Part shown: positions 9,186-18,295 of the stretch, piece after piece
Layout: each line of letters starts with the position of its first letter
Position numbering within the stretch: position 1 is the stretch's first letter
Assembly: GCF_018138145.1 (NCBI RefSeq)
Contig: NZ_CP073104.1
Span: 186,001-250,000 of the forward strand
Origin: Pseudomonas sp. SCA2728.1_7
Lineage (GTDB): Bacteria; Pseudomonadota; Gammaproteobacteria; Pseudomonadales; Pseudomonadaceae
Length of the DNA: 64,000 nucleotides
Reading direction: 5' to 3'
Translations under genes and position numbers: made by a program
Notes under the pieces: generated by a model
Seen by the model: the letters and a program-made list of their open reading frames with translations, nothing else
Database searches by the model: none
What the model was told of the DNA's origin: nothing

Positions 9186-10109
9186 ATGTCCAGCAGCCAT
9201 CTCCTCCAGCAAGCCGACGTTGTACGCGGCTTCAACCGCTTCTACACCCATCAGATCGGCGTATTGCAGGAGCATCTGCTGCAAAGCGACTACTCGCTGA
9301 CTGAGCTGCGCATCTTGTATGAATTGGCCTCGCGCGGTGACCTGACCAGTGCCGACCTGCGCCAGATGCTCGGCCTGGACGCCGGCTACATGAGCCGCAT
9401 CATCAGCGGTTTCGAAAAGCGCGGCTTGATCCAGAAAGTGCCGTCGCCCACGGATGCCCGCGCTGCACAATTGCACTTAACCGATTTGGGCCGTGAAATC
9501 CTGATTCCGCTGGAAAAGGCCTCCCGCGAACAGATCGTCGCCATGCTCGAGCGATTGTCTGAACCGCAGCAGAAACAACTGATCGGCGCCATGACGCTGA
9601 TCCAGACACTGCTGCAAGGCAACAAAGACTCAACCTACGTATTACGCGATCCGCAGCCCGGCGACATGGGTACGGTGATGCAACAACAAGCCGCGCTGTA
9701 TAGCCGCGAATACGGCTGGAATTCGGAGTTCGAAACGCTGGTGGCCGAGGTGGTCGCCAAGTACCTGCGTGATTACGACCCGACGAGCGAGCGCTGCTGG
9801 ATTGCGGAAAAGGACGGCAAGGTCATCGGCTCCGTGTTCATCGTCCGCCAGGATGAAACGACCGCCAAACTGCGCATGCTCTACGTCGATGCCAGCGCGC
9901 GGGGCTTGGGCATTGGCAGTCGTCTGGTCGAAGAGTGCCTGCGCTTTGCCCGGCAGATTGGCTACCAGAAAATGACCCTGTGGACGACCAGCAACCTGAC
10001 GGCTGCACGCAAGATTTATCAGCAGGCCGGGTTTGAACTGGTGGAGGAAGAAGCGGTTCACAGCTTTGGCAAGGATCTGCTGAGTCAGACGTGGGCACGG
10101 GTGTTGTGA
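9186..10109 (+). CDS. MarR-family regulator fused to a GNAT acetyltransferase
   Basis: 307 residues. Residues about 1-145 are a MarR winged helix (SDYSLTELRILYELASRGDLTSADL, then the wing with KVPSPTDARAAQLHLTDLG). Residues about 150-307 are a GNAT domain with the acetyl-CoA motif around YVDASARGLGIGSRLVEECL. Such fusions are a recognised bacterial architecture; whether the GNAT half acetylates a metabolite or protein here is unknown. Shine-Dalgarno is weak. Two operators overlap its own promoter, so autoregulation is likely. Confidence 0.88.
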   Translation: MSSSHLLQQADVVRGFNRFYTHQIGVLQEHLLQSDYSLTELRILYELASRGDLTSADLRQMLGLDAGYMSRIISGFEKRGLIQKVPSPTDARAAQLHLTDLGREILIPLEKASREQIVAMLERLSEPQQKQLIGAMTLIQTLLQGNKDSTYVLRDPQPGDMGTVMQQQAALYSREYGWNSEFETLVAEVVAKYLRDYDPTSERCWIAEKDGKVIGSVFIVRQDETTAKLRMLYVDASARGLGIGSRLVEECLRFARQIGYQKMTLWTTSNLTAARKIYQQAGFELVEEEAVHSFGKDLLSQTWARVL

Positions 10110-10147
10110 TCTGATTTTCATCGGCGGATGCAGTGAAAGGGCAGACG

Positions 10148-10178
10148 AAAAAAAACCGCCTTTGCGGGGCGGTTCTTT
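10148..10178 (+). terminator. Intrinsic terminator after MarR-GNAT
   Basis: Stem AACCGCC/GGCGGTT with 7-base loop, an A-run before it and CTTTT after; could act in both directions. Confidence 0.8.
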
Positions 10179-10212
10179 TGTAAACCTTGGTTTGCGACCG
10201 AGGTTTGTTGCT

Positions 10213-10529
10213 TCACTAGCTGCTTTAACGTTCGCTCATGGTAGGAGTCTTTGTGCCCCCTTGCAAGGTTAAAGTTTGTATGAAGCTGGTTGTTTGCGCT
10301 ATTTCATTTGCAGAAAAAGCTGGCAGAAATAATGATTAACAAAACAGAAAATTACTTTTCCTGAAAACCTTTGAATGAAGGTTATGATGCGGGCGCTCAC
10401 TTGTTCGAGTAGCGGTGAGGCCAGGCTGGTGACTAAACGGTTTCATGCCCTTTGACACGGTTTTGCACCCGTGCCGGAATGATGTTTCGGAGGGATTTCA
10501 ACCGGCCGCCTCACTAGCTGCTTTAACGT
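10213..10529 (+). repeat. Pair of 19-bp direct repeats
   Basis: TCACTAGCTGCTTTAACGT occurs at 10213-10231 and again at 10511-10529, 298 bp apart, in otherwise non-coding DNA. Both copies are followed within about 90 bp by GTATGAAGCT. The arrangement suggests a duplicated RNA leader or regulator site. Between them lies AT-rich DNA with a TATGAT at 10383-10388. Confidence 0.6.
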
Positions 10530-10600
10530 GCAGGCTGAAGGCAAGCATGATCCGGTAAGTTTGCCGGAGGTTTGGCCCCCAGCCCTGGAGGCCAAAACGT

Positions 10601-10699
10601 ATGAAGCTTTTGCTGCGTACGCTGAGCCTTGTATGGAGATTGTTTAAAGCCTTTCGCTTTTACGAGTTCCTGCGAGACCACTTTGACGACCTGAAGTAA
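10601..10699 (+). CDS. 32-residue basic amphipathic peptide
   Basis: ATG to TAA encodes a peptide beginning MKLLLRTLSLVWRLFKAF and ending DHFDDLK. It is preceded by CCTGGAGG nine bases before the ATG and followed within about 22 bp by a strong terminator. The N-terminal two-thirds is hydrophobic and basic, compatible with an amphipathic membrane-associated helix; the C-terminus is acidic. A leader peptide, sRNA-encoded peptide or small membrane protein are options. No known family can be asserted. Confidence 0.55.
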   Translation: MKLLLRTLSLVWRLFKAFRFYEFLRDHFDDLK

Positions 10700-10720
10700 C
10701 GGCCGTTGAGGTGGGAGAAG

Positions 10721-10754
10721 CCCGTTTCAGTTTCGACTGAAACGGGTTTTTTTT
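10721..10754 (+). terminator. Perfect intrinsic terminator
   Basis: Eleven-base perfect stem CCCGTTTCAGT/ACTGAAACGGG with a TTCG tetraloop followed by eight T residues. Confidence 0.95.
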
Positions 10755-10990
10755 GTTTTATAAAACTGTCATAAGTAGGATTTTTCTGTGTCGGGTTTTT
10801 TTGACGTGTAGGGCATTTCTTCGGCAAGTGTAGGCGTTGTTCAAACCACTCTGTAGTCCGCAAAAAGCGTTCGATTATCGAGCACCCAAACCTTCGTCCA
10901 ATTGCCCACTCTGACACTCCGGCGTACTGTGGCTCGTGATGCCTGAATCCCCGTGATCCCAAAAATAACGACAACAACGAGCAACGCCCC

Positions 10991-11947
10991 ATGGACAGCC
11001 ATCTGCTGAGCGATCGCAGCAGCGTGTTCCGTCACGCTGACCCTTATGCCGTCTCCGACTACGTCAATCAGCACGTCGGCCAGCACTTCATCGGCCTGTC
11101 CAGGACCACCCACCCACAAGCCAGCCTCAACCACCGCAAACTCGCCGATCTCGACCTGGCCCGCATCAGTTATGGCGGCAGCGTGCGCGTAACCTCCGTT
11201 GCGCTGGAGACCGTTTATCACTTGCAGGTTCTGCTGCAAGGCAATTGCCTGTGGCGCGGGCACGAGCGCGAACAGCATCTGGTGCCTGGCGAGTTGCTGT
11301 TGATCAACCCGGATGATCCGGTCGATCTGACGTACTCGGAAGACTGCGAGAAATTCATCCTCAAGGTGCCGGTCAGCGTGCTCGAATCGGTGTGCGACGA
11401 GCAGCGCTGGCAGCACCCCTCCAGCGGTATCCGTTTCCTGCGCAATCACTATCGGCTCGATGAGCTGGAAGGTTTCACCAACCTGCTTGCGATGATCTGT
11501 CAGGAAGCCGAGGCCAGCGACCCGTTGCTGCGGGTGCAGGAGCATTACGCGCAGATCATCGGCAGCAAACTGATCTCGCTGATGAGCACCAACGTCAGCC
11601 GTGAGTGCCTGAATGCGCCGAGCGTCAGCTTCGAGCGCATTCTCGATTACATCGAACGCAACCTTAAACTGGATTTGCCCGCCGAACATCTGGCCGCACA
11701 GGCGAGCATGAGCCCGCGCTCGCTGTACACCTTGTTTGAACGCCAACTGGGCGTTACGCCGATGCAATACATCCGCCAACGCAAGCTTGCGCGCATCCAC
11801 GCCTGCCTCAGCGATCCGAGCTGCCCGGTACGCAATCTCACCGAACTGGCCCTGGACTACGGCTTTCTGCACCTCGGCCGTTTCTCCGAAAGCTATCGCC
11901 AACAGTTCGGCCAACTGCCGTCACAGACCTTCAAACGCCGCCCCTGA
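10991..11947 (+). CDS. benR: BenR, XylS/AraC-family activator of benzoate catabolism
   Basis: 318 residues. An effector-binding N-terminal half (AraC-binding-like, around residues 20-190) and a C-terminal AraC double helix-turn-helix (MSPRSLYTLFERQLGVTPMQYIRQRKL, then DYGFLHLGRFSESYRQQFGQLPS). It is immediately upstream of benA, and two boxes matching the XylS/BenR site TGCA-N6-GGNTA lie between them, which strongly supports the name. It would activate benABCD-catBCA with benzoate as effector. The Shine-Dalgarno is weak, typical of low-level regulators. Confidence 0.9.
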   Translation: MDSHLLSDRSSVFRHADPYAVSDYVNQHVGQHFIGLSRTTHPQASLNHRKLADLDLARISYGGSVRVTSVALETVYHLQVLLQGNCLWRGHEREQHLVPGELLLINPDDPVDLTYSEDCEKFILKVPVSVLESVCDEQRWQHPSSGIRFLRNHYRLDELEGFTNLLAMICQEAEASDPLLRVQEHYAQIIGSKLISLMSTNVSRECLNAPSVSFERILDYIERNLKLDLPAEHLAAQASMSPRSLYTLFERQLGVTPMQYIRQRKLARIHACLSDPSCPVRNLTELALDYGFLHLGRFSESYRQQFGQLPSQTFKRRP

Positions 11948-11988
11948 TCCCCCCTTCGAAACACGCCGAATCATCTACCGCGGCGTCC

Positions 11989-12051
11989 TGCACAAAACGG
12001 ATAGCGATCTGCAGGATTCGGCTATTGCCCTGTGCTTCGCCTCCCTAATCT
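11989..12051 (+). promoter_or_regulatory. Pben promoter with two XylS/BenR boxes
   Basis: TGCACAAAACGGATA (11989-12003) and TGCAGGATTCGGCTA (12010-12024) both fit TGCA-N6-GGNTA and are exactly 21 bp apart, as in XylS-dependent promoters. The second box touches the -35 position for a -10 at 12046-12051 (TAATCT). Confidence 0.88.
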
Positions 12052-12087
12052 GACCTGGCCTGAACAATAACAATGGAGGCCCCGGCC

Positions 12088-13443
12088 ATGTCCCTGGGAA
12101 TCGACTACCTCAATGCCATGCTTGAAGAAGACAAGGAGAAGGGCGCCTACCGCTGCAAGCGGGAGATGTTCACTGATCCGCGGCTGTTCGAACTGGAAAT
12201 GGCGCACATCTTCGAAGGCAACTGGATTTACCTTGCCCACGAAAGCCAGCTGCCCAACAACAACGATTTTCTCACCACCACTATGGGGCGCCAGCCGATC
12301 TTCATCGCGCGCAACAAGGACGGTGTGCTCAACGCGTTCCTCAATGCCTGCAGCCATCGCGGCGCCATGTTGTGCCGGCACAAGTCCGGCAACCGTTCCA
12401 GCTACACCTGCCCGTTTCACGGCTGGACGTTCAACAACAGCGGCAAACTGCTCAAGGTCAAAGACCCGAGCGAAGCCGGCTACCCGCAAGGTTTCAACTG
12501 CGAAGGCTCCCATGACCTGAGCAAAGTCGCGCGTTTCGAGTCCTATCGCGGCTTTCTGTTCGGCAGCCTGAATGCCGATGTGAAATCACTTGCTGAACAT
12601 CTGGGCGAGTCGGCAAAAATCATCGACATGATCGTCGACCAGTCGCCAGAAGGCCTGGAAGTGTTGCGCGGCTCCAGCTCGTATATCTACGAAGGCAACT
12701 GGAAACTCACCGCTGAAAATGGCGCCGATGGCTACCACGTCAGTTCGGTGCACTGGAACTACGCTGCCACCCAGAACCAGCGTCAACAGCGCGAAGCAGG
12801 TGAGGCGATCAAGACCATGAGCGCCGGCAGTTGGGCGAAGAAAGGCGGCGGTTTCTACTCGTTCGATCACGGCCATCTGCTGCTCTGGACCCGCTGGGCC
12901 AACCCTGAAGACCGCCCGGCCTACGAGCGCCGCGATGAACTGGCCCGTGATTTCGGCCAGGCCCGCGCCGACTGGATGATCGAAAACTCGCGCAACCTGT
13001 GCCTGTACCCCAACGTGTACTTGATGGATCAGTTCAGCTCACAGATCCGCATCGCCCGGCCGATCTCGGTCGACAAGACCGAAATCACCATTTACTGCAT
13101 CGCCCCCAAAGGCGAGAGCGCCGAGGCCCGCGCCAAACGCATTCGGCAGTACGAAGACTTCTTCAACGTCAGCGGTATGGCCACGCCGGATGATCTGGAA
13201 GAGTTCCGCTCATGCCAGACCGGTTATGGCTCCGGGCGCGGCTGGAATGATATGTCCCGGGGCGCGACCCACTGGGTTGAAGGCGCCGATGCCGCGGCCG
13301 AAGAAATCGACCTCAAACCGCTGCTCTCCGGCATGCGCACCGAGGACGAAGGCTTGTTCGTGCTGCAACACAAGTACTGGCAGGAAACCATGCTCAAAGC
13401 CGCTGCCACCGAACCAAAACTGATCCCCGTGGAGGCCGTGTGA
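12088..13443 (+). CDS. benA: Benzoate 1,2-dioxygenase, large (alpha) subunit
   Basis: 451 residues. The Rieske ligands are visible as CSH at 88-90 and CPFH at 108-111. The mononuclear iron site is in the [14 protein letters not shown] segment. It dihydroxylates benzoate to the 1,2-cis-dihydrodiol using electrons from BenC. Sequence closely follows known BenA from start ([12 protein letters not shown]) to end. The ATG at 12088 is chosen because GGAGG precedes it by eight bases; an upstream in-frame ATG (12073) overlaps that site. The stop overlaps the benB start (TGATG). Confidence 0.97.
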   Translation: MSLGIDYLNAMLEEDKEKGAYRCKREMFTDPRLFELEMAHIFEGNWIYLAHESQLPNNNDFLTTTMGRQPIFIARNKDGVLNAFLNACSHRGAMLCRHKSGNRSSYTCPFHGWTFNNSGKLLKVKDPSEAGYPQGFNCEGSHDLSKVARFESYRGFLFGSLNADVKSLAEHLGESAKIIDMIVDQSPEGLEVLRGSSSYIYEGNWKLTAENGADGYHVSSVHWNYAATQNQRQQREAGEAIKTMSAGSWAKKGGGFYSFDHGHLLLWTRWANPEDRPAYERRDELARDFGQARADWMIENSRNLCLYPNVYLMDQFSSQIRIARPISVDKTEITIYCIAPKGESAEARAKRIRQYEDFFNVSGMATPDDLEEFRSCQTGYGSGRGWNDMSRGATHWVEGADAAAEEIDLKPLLSGMRTEDEGLFVLQHKYWQETMLKAAATEPKLIPVEAV

Positions 13444-13931
13444 TGAGCAACCTCTACGACAGCGTGCGCGATTTTCTCTACCGCGAGGCGCGTTATCTCG
13501 ATGACGGCCAGTGGGATCAATGGCTGGAACTGTACGCCGCCGACGCCACTTTCTGGATGCCGGCCTGGGACGACAACGACACGCTCACCGAAGACCCGCA
13601 AAGCGAAATCTCGCTGATCTGGTACGGCAACCGTGGCGGCCTCGAAGACCGCATCTTCCGGATCAAGACCGAGCGCTCCAGCGCGACCATCCCCGACACC
13701 CGCACCTCGCACAACCTGAGCAACATCGAAATCGTCGAGCAGAGCGCAGACCAGTGTCTGGTGCGCTTCAACTGGCACACCCTGAGCTTTCGCTATCAGG
13801 TCACCGACAGCTACTTCGGCAGCAGTTTCTACACCCTCGATCTGCGTGGCGAACAGCCGCAGATCAAGGCCAAGAAAGTCGTGCTGAAAAACGATTACGT
13901 CCGTCAGGTCATCGACATCTACCACATCTAG
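13443..13931 (+). CDS. benB: Benzoate 1,2-dioxygenase, small (beta) subunit
   Basis: 162 residues, the usual length of ring-hydroxylating dioxygenase beta subunits, with an NTF2-like fold (YDSVRDFLYREARYLDDGQW, IWYGNRGGLEDR). It packs with BenA in an alpha3beta3 oxygenase. The ATG at 13443 shares its A with the benA stop; an overlapping GTG at 13440 is less likely. Confidence 0.96.
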   Translation: MSNLYDSVRDFLYREARYLDDGQWDQWLELYAADATFWMPAWDDNDTLTEDPQSEISLIWYGNRGGLEDRIFRIKTERSSATIPDTRTSHNLSNIEIVEQSADQCLVRFNWHTLSFRYQVTDSYFGSSFYTLDLRGEQPQIKAKKVVLKNDYVRQVIDIYHI

Positions 13932-13951
13932 TCGACACGGCGAGGTGCACC

Positions 13952-14965
13952 ATGAATTTCCAGATCGCGCTTAATTTTGAAGACGGCGTCACCCGTTTCA
14001 TCGAGGCTGGTGGCCATGAAACCGTCGCCGATGCGGCGTATCGCCAAGGTATCAACATCCCGCTGGACTGCCGCGATGGCGCCTGCGGCACCTGCAAATG
14101 TTTCGCCGAGGCCGGGCGTTACGACATGGGCGACAACTTCATCGAAGACGCCTTGAGCGTCGACGAACTCGCACAAGGTTATGTGCTGACCTGCCAGATG
14201 CGCGCTGAAAGCGATTGTGTGGTGCGAGTGCCAGCAGGCTCGCAGGTGTGCAAGACCGAACAAGCGAGCTTCCAGGCATCGATCAGCGCTGTCCGGCAGT
14301 TGTCCGAGAGCACCATTGCCTTGTCGGTCAAGGGCGAGGCGCTGAGCAAATTGGCGTTTCTGCCGGGCCAGTACGTCAATCTGCAAGTGCCCGGCAGCGA
14401 ACAGACCCGCGCTTATTCCTTCAGCTCATTGCAGAAGGACGGCGAAGTCAGTTTCCTGATCCGCAACGTGCCCGGTGGCCTGATGAGCAGCTTCCTCACC
14501 GGGCTGGCCAAGGCCGGCGACAGTGTGAACCTGGCCGGACCGTTGGGCAGCTTCTATCTGCGCGAGATCAAGCGGCCGCTGCTGTTGTTGGCGGGCGGCA
14601 CCGGCCTGGCACCGTTCACCGCGATGCTGGAAAAGATCGCCGAGCAGGGCAGTGATCATCCCGTGCATCTGATCTACGGCGTGACCAACGATTTCGATCT
14701 GGTCGAACTCGATCGTCTCGAGTCCTTTGCCGCACGTATCGCCAATTTCAGCTTCGGCGCGTGCGTGGCCAATCCTCAGAGCGCGCATCCGCTCAAGGGC
14801 TACGTCACCCAGCACATCGAGCCGCGCCACCTCAATGAAGGCGACGTCGACGTGTACCTGTGCGGGCCGCCGCCGATGGTTGATGCGGTCAGCCAATACA
14901 TCCGCGAGCAGGGCATCACCCCGGCGAATTTCTACTACGAAAAATTTGCCGCTGCGGCTGCCTGA
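13952..14965 (+). CDS. benC: Benzoate 1,2-dioxygenase electron-transfer reductase
   Basis: 337 residues: an N-terminal plant-type 2Fe-2S ferredoxin (DCRDGACGTCKC, fourth Cys in VLTCQM), then an FAD domain (TRAYSFSS) and an NAD domain (AGGTGLAPF, CGPPPMVDA). It passes electrons from NADH to the BenAB Rieske centre. GAGGTG lies before the ATG; the reading frame stays open upstream over benB, but the ferredoxin fold fixes the start here. Confidence 0.96.
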   Translation: MNFQIALNFEDGVTRFIEAGGHETVADAAYRQGINIPLDCRDGACGTCKCFAEAGRYDMGDNFIEDALSVDELAQGYVLTCQMRAESDCVVRVPAGSQVCKTEQASFQASISAVRQLSESTIALSVKGEALSKLAFLPGQYVNLQVPGSEQTRAYSFSSLQKDGEVSFLIRNVPGGLMSSFLTGLAKAGDSVNLAGPLGSFYLREIKRPLLLLAGGTGLAPFTAMLEKIAEQGSDHPVHLIYGVTNDFDLVELDRLESFAARIANFSFGACVANPQSAHPLKGYVTQHIEPRHLNEGDVDVYLCGPPPMVDAVSQYIREQGITPANFYYEKFAAAAA

Positions 14966-14985
14966 AATCCTTTTTCGAGGTTGTC

Positions 14986-15747
14986 ATGAACAACAGATTC
15001 TCCAACAAGGTCGCGCTGGTCACCGGCGCGGCGCAGGGTATCGGCCGCCGTGTGTGCGAACGCCTGTTGCGCGAAGGCGCGCAAGTCGTCGCCGTCGACC
15101 GCTCCGAGCTGGTTCACGAGCTGCAAGGCGAGGGCGTTCTCGCGCTGACCGCCGACCTTGAGCAATACGCCCATTGTGCGCGGGTCATGGTCGAGGCGAT
15201 CAACACTTTCGGCCGACTCGACATCCTGATCAATAACGTCGGCGGCACGATCTGGGCCAAGCCCTTCGAGCATTACGAAGTCGAACAGATCGAGGCTGAA
15301 GTGCGCCGCTCGCTGTTCCCGACGCTGTGGTGTTGCCACGCCGCGCTGCCGTACATGCTCAAGCAAGGTCGTGGCGCTATCGTCAACGTTTCATCGATTG
15401 CTACCCGCAGCGTCAATCGCGTGCCGTACGGCGCGGCGAAGGGCGGCATCAACGCACTCACGGCTTGCTTGGCATTCGAAAACGCCGAGCGCGGTATTCG
15501 CGTCAATGCCACCGCACCGGGCGGTACCGAAGCACCGCCCCGGAGGATCCCGCGCAATGCCGTCGAACCGTCGGCGCAGGAGCAGGCCTGGTATCAGGAA
15601 ATCGTCGCGCAAACCCTCGACAGCAGCCTGATGAAGCGCTACGGCAGCCTCGACGAACAGGTCGGCGCGATCCTCTTTCTGGCTTCTGACGATGCCTCTT
15701 ACATCACCGGCGTGACTTTGCCGGTCGGTGGCGGCGACCTCGGTTGA
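14986..15747 (+). CDS. benD: 1,6-dihydroxycyclohexa-2,4-diene-1-carboxylate dehydrogenase
   Basis: 253-residue short-chain dehydrogenase with the cofactor motif TGAAQGIG, NNVGG, and catalytic Ser with YGAAKGG (Tyr and Lys). It oxidises and decarboxylates the benzoate diol to catechol with NAD. It is placed 20 bp after benC and 22 bp before catB, giving an unbroken benABCD-cat run. Confidence 0.95.
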   Translation: MNNRFSNKVALVTGAAQGIGRRVCERLLREGAQVVAVDRSELVHELQGEGVLALTADLEQYAHCARVMVEAINTFGRLDILINNVGGTIWAKPFEHYEVEQIEAEVRRSLFPTLWCCHAALPYMLKQGRGAIVNVSSIATRSVNRVPYGAAKGGINALTACLAFENAERGIRVNATAPGGTEAPPRRIPRNAVEPSAQEQAWYQEIVAQTLDSSLMKRYGSLDEQVGAILFLASDDASYITGVTLPVGGGDLG

Positions 15748-15769
15748 TTACTTTTCAAGGGACATTGAA

Positions 15770-16891
15770 ATGCAGCGAATTCTGATTGAAAACCTGACGG
15801 CGATCATCGTCGACCTGCCGACCATTCGCCCGCACAAACTGGCGATGCACACGATGCAGAGGCAGACCCTGGTAATCCTGCGCCTACGTTGCAGCGATGG
15901 TATTGAAGGCATCGGCGAAGCCACCACCATCGGCGGTCTCGCTTACGGTTATGAAAGCCCGGAAAGCATCAAAGCCAATATCGACGCACATCTGGCCCCG
16001 GCGCTGGTGGGTATGGACGCCAACAACATCAACGCGGCGATGCAGCGGCTCGACAAAATTGCCAAGGGCAATACTTTCGCCAAGTCCGGCATCGAAAGCG
16101 CACTGCTCGATGCGCAAGGCAAACGCCTCGGTCTGCCGGTCAGCGAACTGCTCGGCGGCCGCGTACGGGACAGCCTCGAAGTGGCATGGACCTTGGCCAG
16201 CGGCGACACCGCCCGCGACATCGCTGAAGCCGAGCAGATGCTGGAAGCGCGTCGCCATCGCATCTTCAAATTGAAGATCGGCGCCAACCCGCTGGAGCAG
16301 GATCTCAAGCATGTGCTGGCAATCAAAAAAGCCTTGGGCGAGCGCGCCAGTGTGCGGGTTGACGTTAACCAGTATTGGGACGAATCCCAGGCGATTCGCG
16401 GCTGTCAGGTACTGGGTGACAACGGCATCGACCTGATTGAACAGCCGATCTCGCGGGTCAACCGCTCAGGGCAGATTCGCCTCAACCAGCGCAGCCCGGC
16501 ACCGATCATGGCCGATGAATCGATCGAAAGCGTCGAGGATGCTTTCAGCCTTGCCGCCGACGGCGCTGCCAGTGTGTTCGCCCTGAAAATCGCCAAGAAC
16601 GGCGGCCCGCGTGCCGTGCTCAGAACCGCGCAGATCGCCGAGGCCGCCGGCATCGCGCTGTACGGCGGCACGATGCTCGAAGGCTCCGTCGGCACGCTGG
16701 CCTCGGCGCACGCCTTCCTCACGCTCAAGCAGCTGACCTGGGACACCGAACTGTTTGGCCCGTTGTTGCTGACCGAAGACATCGTCACTGAAACGCCGCA
16801 GTACCGCGATTTCCACCTGCACATCCCGCGAACTCCGGGCCTTGGCCTGACGCTGGACGAAGAGCGTCTGGCGCGTTTTCGTCGCCACTGA
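15770..16891 (+). CDS. catB: Muconate cycloisomerase I
   Basis: 373-residue enolase-superfamily protein. The KLK lysine motif (FKLKIGAN), metal-binding residues in DVNQYWDE, IEQP and ADESIE, and the KIAKNGG segment are all visible. It converts cis,cis-muconate to muconolactone. The ATG at 15770 follows AAGGGACATTGAA. Normally catBCA is a separate CatR-controlled operon; here no LysR gene is present and catB follows benD directly. Confidence 0.95.
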   Translation: MQRILIENLTAIIVDLPTIRPHKLAMHTMQRQTLVILRLRCSDGIEGIGEATTIGGLAYGYESPESIKANIDAHLAPALVGMDANNINAAMQRLDKIAKGNTFAKSGIESALLDAQGKRLGLPVSELLGGRVRDSLEVAWTLASGDTARDIAEAEQMLEARRHRIFKLKIGANPLEQDLKHVLAIKKALGERASVRVDVNQYWDESQAIRGCQVLGDNGIDLIEQPISRVNRSGQIRLNQRSPAPIMADESIESVEDAFSLAADGAASVFALKIAKNGGPRAVLRTAQIAEAAGIALYGGTMLEGSVGTLASAHAFLTLKQLTWDTELFGPLLLTEDIVTETPQYRDFHLHIPRTPGLGLTLDEERLARFRRH

Positions 16892-16906
16892 ATCAGGAGA
16901 GTCACC

Positions 16907-17197
16907 ATGCTGTTCCACGTAAAAATGACCGTGAAATTGCCCGTCGACATGGACCCGTCACTGGCCTCCCGGCTCAAGACGGACGAAAAGGAACTGGCCC
17001 AACGGCTGCAACGCGAAGGCGTCTGGCGGCACCTGTGGCGCATCGCCGGGCATTACGCCAATTACAGCGTGTTTGATGTGCCGAGCGTCGAGGCCCTGCA
17101 CGACACGCTGATGCTTTTGCCGCTGTTTCCCTACATGGACATTGAGGTCGATGGCCTCTGCCGGCATCCGTCGTCGATCCACAGCGACGACCGCTGA
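16907..17197 (+). CDS. catC: Muconolactone delta-isomerase
   Basis: 96 residues, the full family length, with MLFHVKMTVKLPVDMDP at the start and the LPLFPYMDIEV segment near the end. It forms the 3-oxoadipate enol-lactone. AGGAGAG is located before the ATG; 15 bp separate it from catB. Confidence 0.96.
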   Translation: MLFHVKMTVKLPVDMDPSLASRLKTDEKELAQRLQREGVWRHLWRIAGHYANYSVFDVPSVEALHDTLMLLPLFPYMDIEVDGLCRHPSSIHSDDR

Positions 17198-17208
17198 CCC
17201 AACCCGGT

Positions 17209-17305
17209 CCCTGTAGGAGTGAGCCTGCTCGCGATAGCGGTGTTTCATTCAGCATCGATGGCAACTGGCAGACCGCTATCGCGAGCAGGCTCACTCCTAC
17301 AAGGG
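17209..17305. repeat. REPIN (paired REP hairpin)
   Basis: CCCTGTAGGAGTGAGCCTGC with CTCGCGATAGCGGT, then 30-odd bases, then the inverted copy. Arms of about 30 bp are nearly perfect. It lies between catC and catA and could attenuate or stabilise the mRNA. Confidence 0.9.
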
Positions 17306-17360
17306 ACGGTGCTGGAACTCAAGAACTGCGTCGACAAAACAACAAGATGAGGTAACCACC

Positions 17361-18278
17361 ATGACCGTGAAAATTGCCCACACTGCCGAACTGCAGGAAT
17401 TCTTCAGAGAAGCCGCCGGTTTTGCCAACGACGACGGCAACTCCCGGCTGAAAACCATCGTCCTGCGCATCTTGCAGGACAGCGCGAAAATCATCGAAGA
17501 CCTCGACATCAGCGAGGACGAGTTCTGGAAAGCGGTCGACTATCTCAACCGACTCGGTGCGCGCTCGGAGGCAGGACTGCTGGTTGCCGGCCTCGGTCTG
17601 GAACATTTTCTCGACCTGCTACAGGATGCCAAGGATGCACAGATCGGCTTGACCGGCGGCACGCCACGCACCATCGAAGGCCCGCTGTACGTGGCCGGCG
17701 CGCCCCTGTGCGAAGGCGAGTGCCGGATGGATGACGGCAGCGAGGAGGGCATCGCCACGGTGATGCTCCTCGAAGGCCAGGTGTTCGATCTGCATGGCCA
17801 GCCATTGGCCGGTGCCACGGTTGATCTGTGGCACGCCAACACCAAGGGTACCTATTCGTTTTTCGACTCGAGCCAGTCCGAATACAACTTGCGTCGACGC
17901 ATCATTACCGACGCCGAGGGCCGTTACCGCGCTCGCAGTATCGTGCCGTCCGGCTACGGCTGCGACCCGCAAGGGCCGACCCAGGAATGCCTGAACCAGC
18001 TCGGCCGCCATGGCCAGCGCCCGGCGCATGTGCATTTCTTCATCAACGCACCGGGGCATCGGCATCTGACCACGCAGATCAATCTGTCGGGCGATCAGTA
18101 TTTGTGGGATGACTTCGCCTATGCGACCCGTGAAGGCTTGGTCGGGGAGGTGGTGTTCCGTGAGGACGCGGTGTCGGGGCGTTATGCCGAGCTGAAGTTC
18201 GACTTCCAGTTGCAGCAGGCGCCGGACGCCAGTGCCGAACAACGCAGCCAACGGCCGCGTGCGTTGCAGGACGCGTGA
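17361..18278 (+). CDS. catA: Catechol 1,2-dioxygenase
   Basis: 305-residue intradiol dioxygenase. The N-terminal helical dimerisation domain (about 1-100) is followed by the catalytic beta-sandwich with iron ligands including the tyrosines near GTYSFF and RRRI and the histidines in RPAHVHFF. It cleaves catechol to cis,cis-muconate, supplying CatB. It is separated from catC by a 163-bp gap carrying a REPIN, so it may be partly uncoupled from the operon. The C-terminal tail is followed by a repeat element. Confidence 0.95.
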   Translation: MTVKIAHTAELQEFFREAAGFANDDGNSRLKTIVLRILQDSAKIIEDLDISEDEFWKAVDYLNRLGARSEAGLLVAGLGLEHFLDLLQDAKDAQIGLTGGTPRTIEGPLYVAGAPLCEGECRMDDGSEEGIATVMLLEGQVFDLHGQPLAGATVDLWHANTKGTYSFFDSSQSEYNLRRRIITDAEGRYRARSIVPSGYGCDPQGPTQECLNQLGRHGQRPAHVHFFINAPGHRHLTTQINLSGDQYLWDDFAYATREGLVGEVVFREDAVSGRYAELKFDFQLQQAPDASAEQRSQRPRALQDA

Positions 18279-18295
18279 TACCGAGTCGTCTGGTT

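Larger units (their letters stand above)
10395..10756 (+). ncRNA. Candidate small RNA / short mRNA ending in a perfect terminator
   Basis: The stretch has no normal-length gene but has a possible -10 box (TATGAT, 10383), a possible second start nearer 10540, a 32-codon ORF with a strong ribosome site, and a perfect terminator. The left end is a guess. A dual-function sRNA encoding a short peptide (as known for PhrS in P. aeruginosa) would look like this; identity with PhrS is not shown. Confidence 0.4.

Noticed and set aside
10395..10756. Firm naming of the sRNA as PhrS
   Set aside because: Architecture is similar but no ANR-type site was seen and the sequence could not be compared.
12073..12087. 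Upstream ATG for benA
   Set aside because: It overlaps the GGAGG ribosome site, and known BenA proteins begin MSLG.
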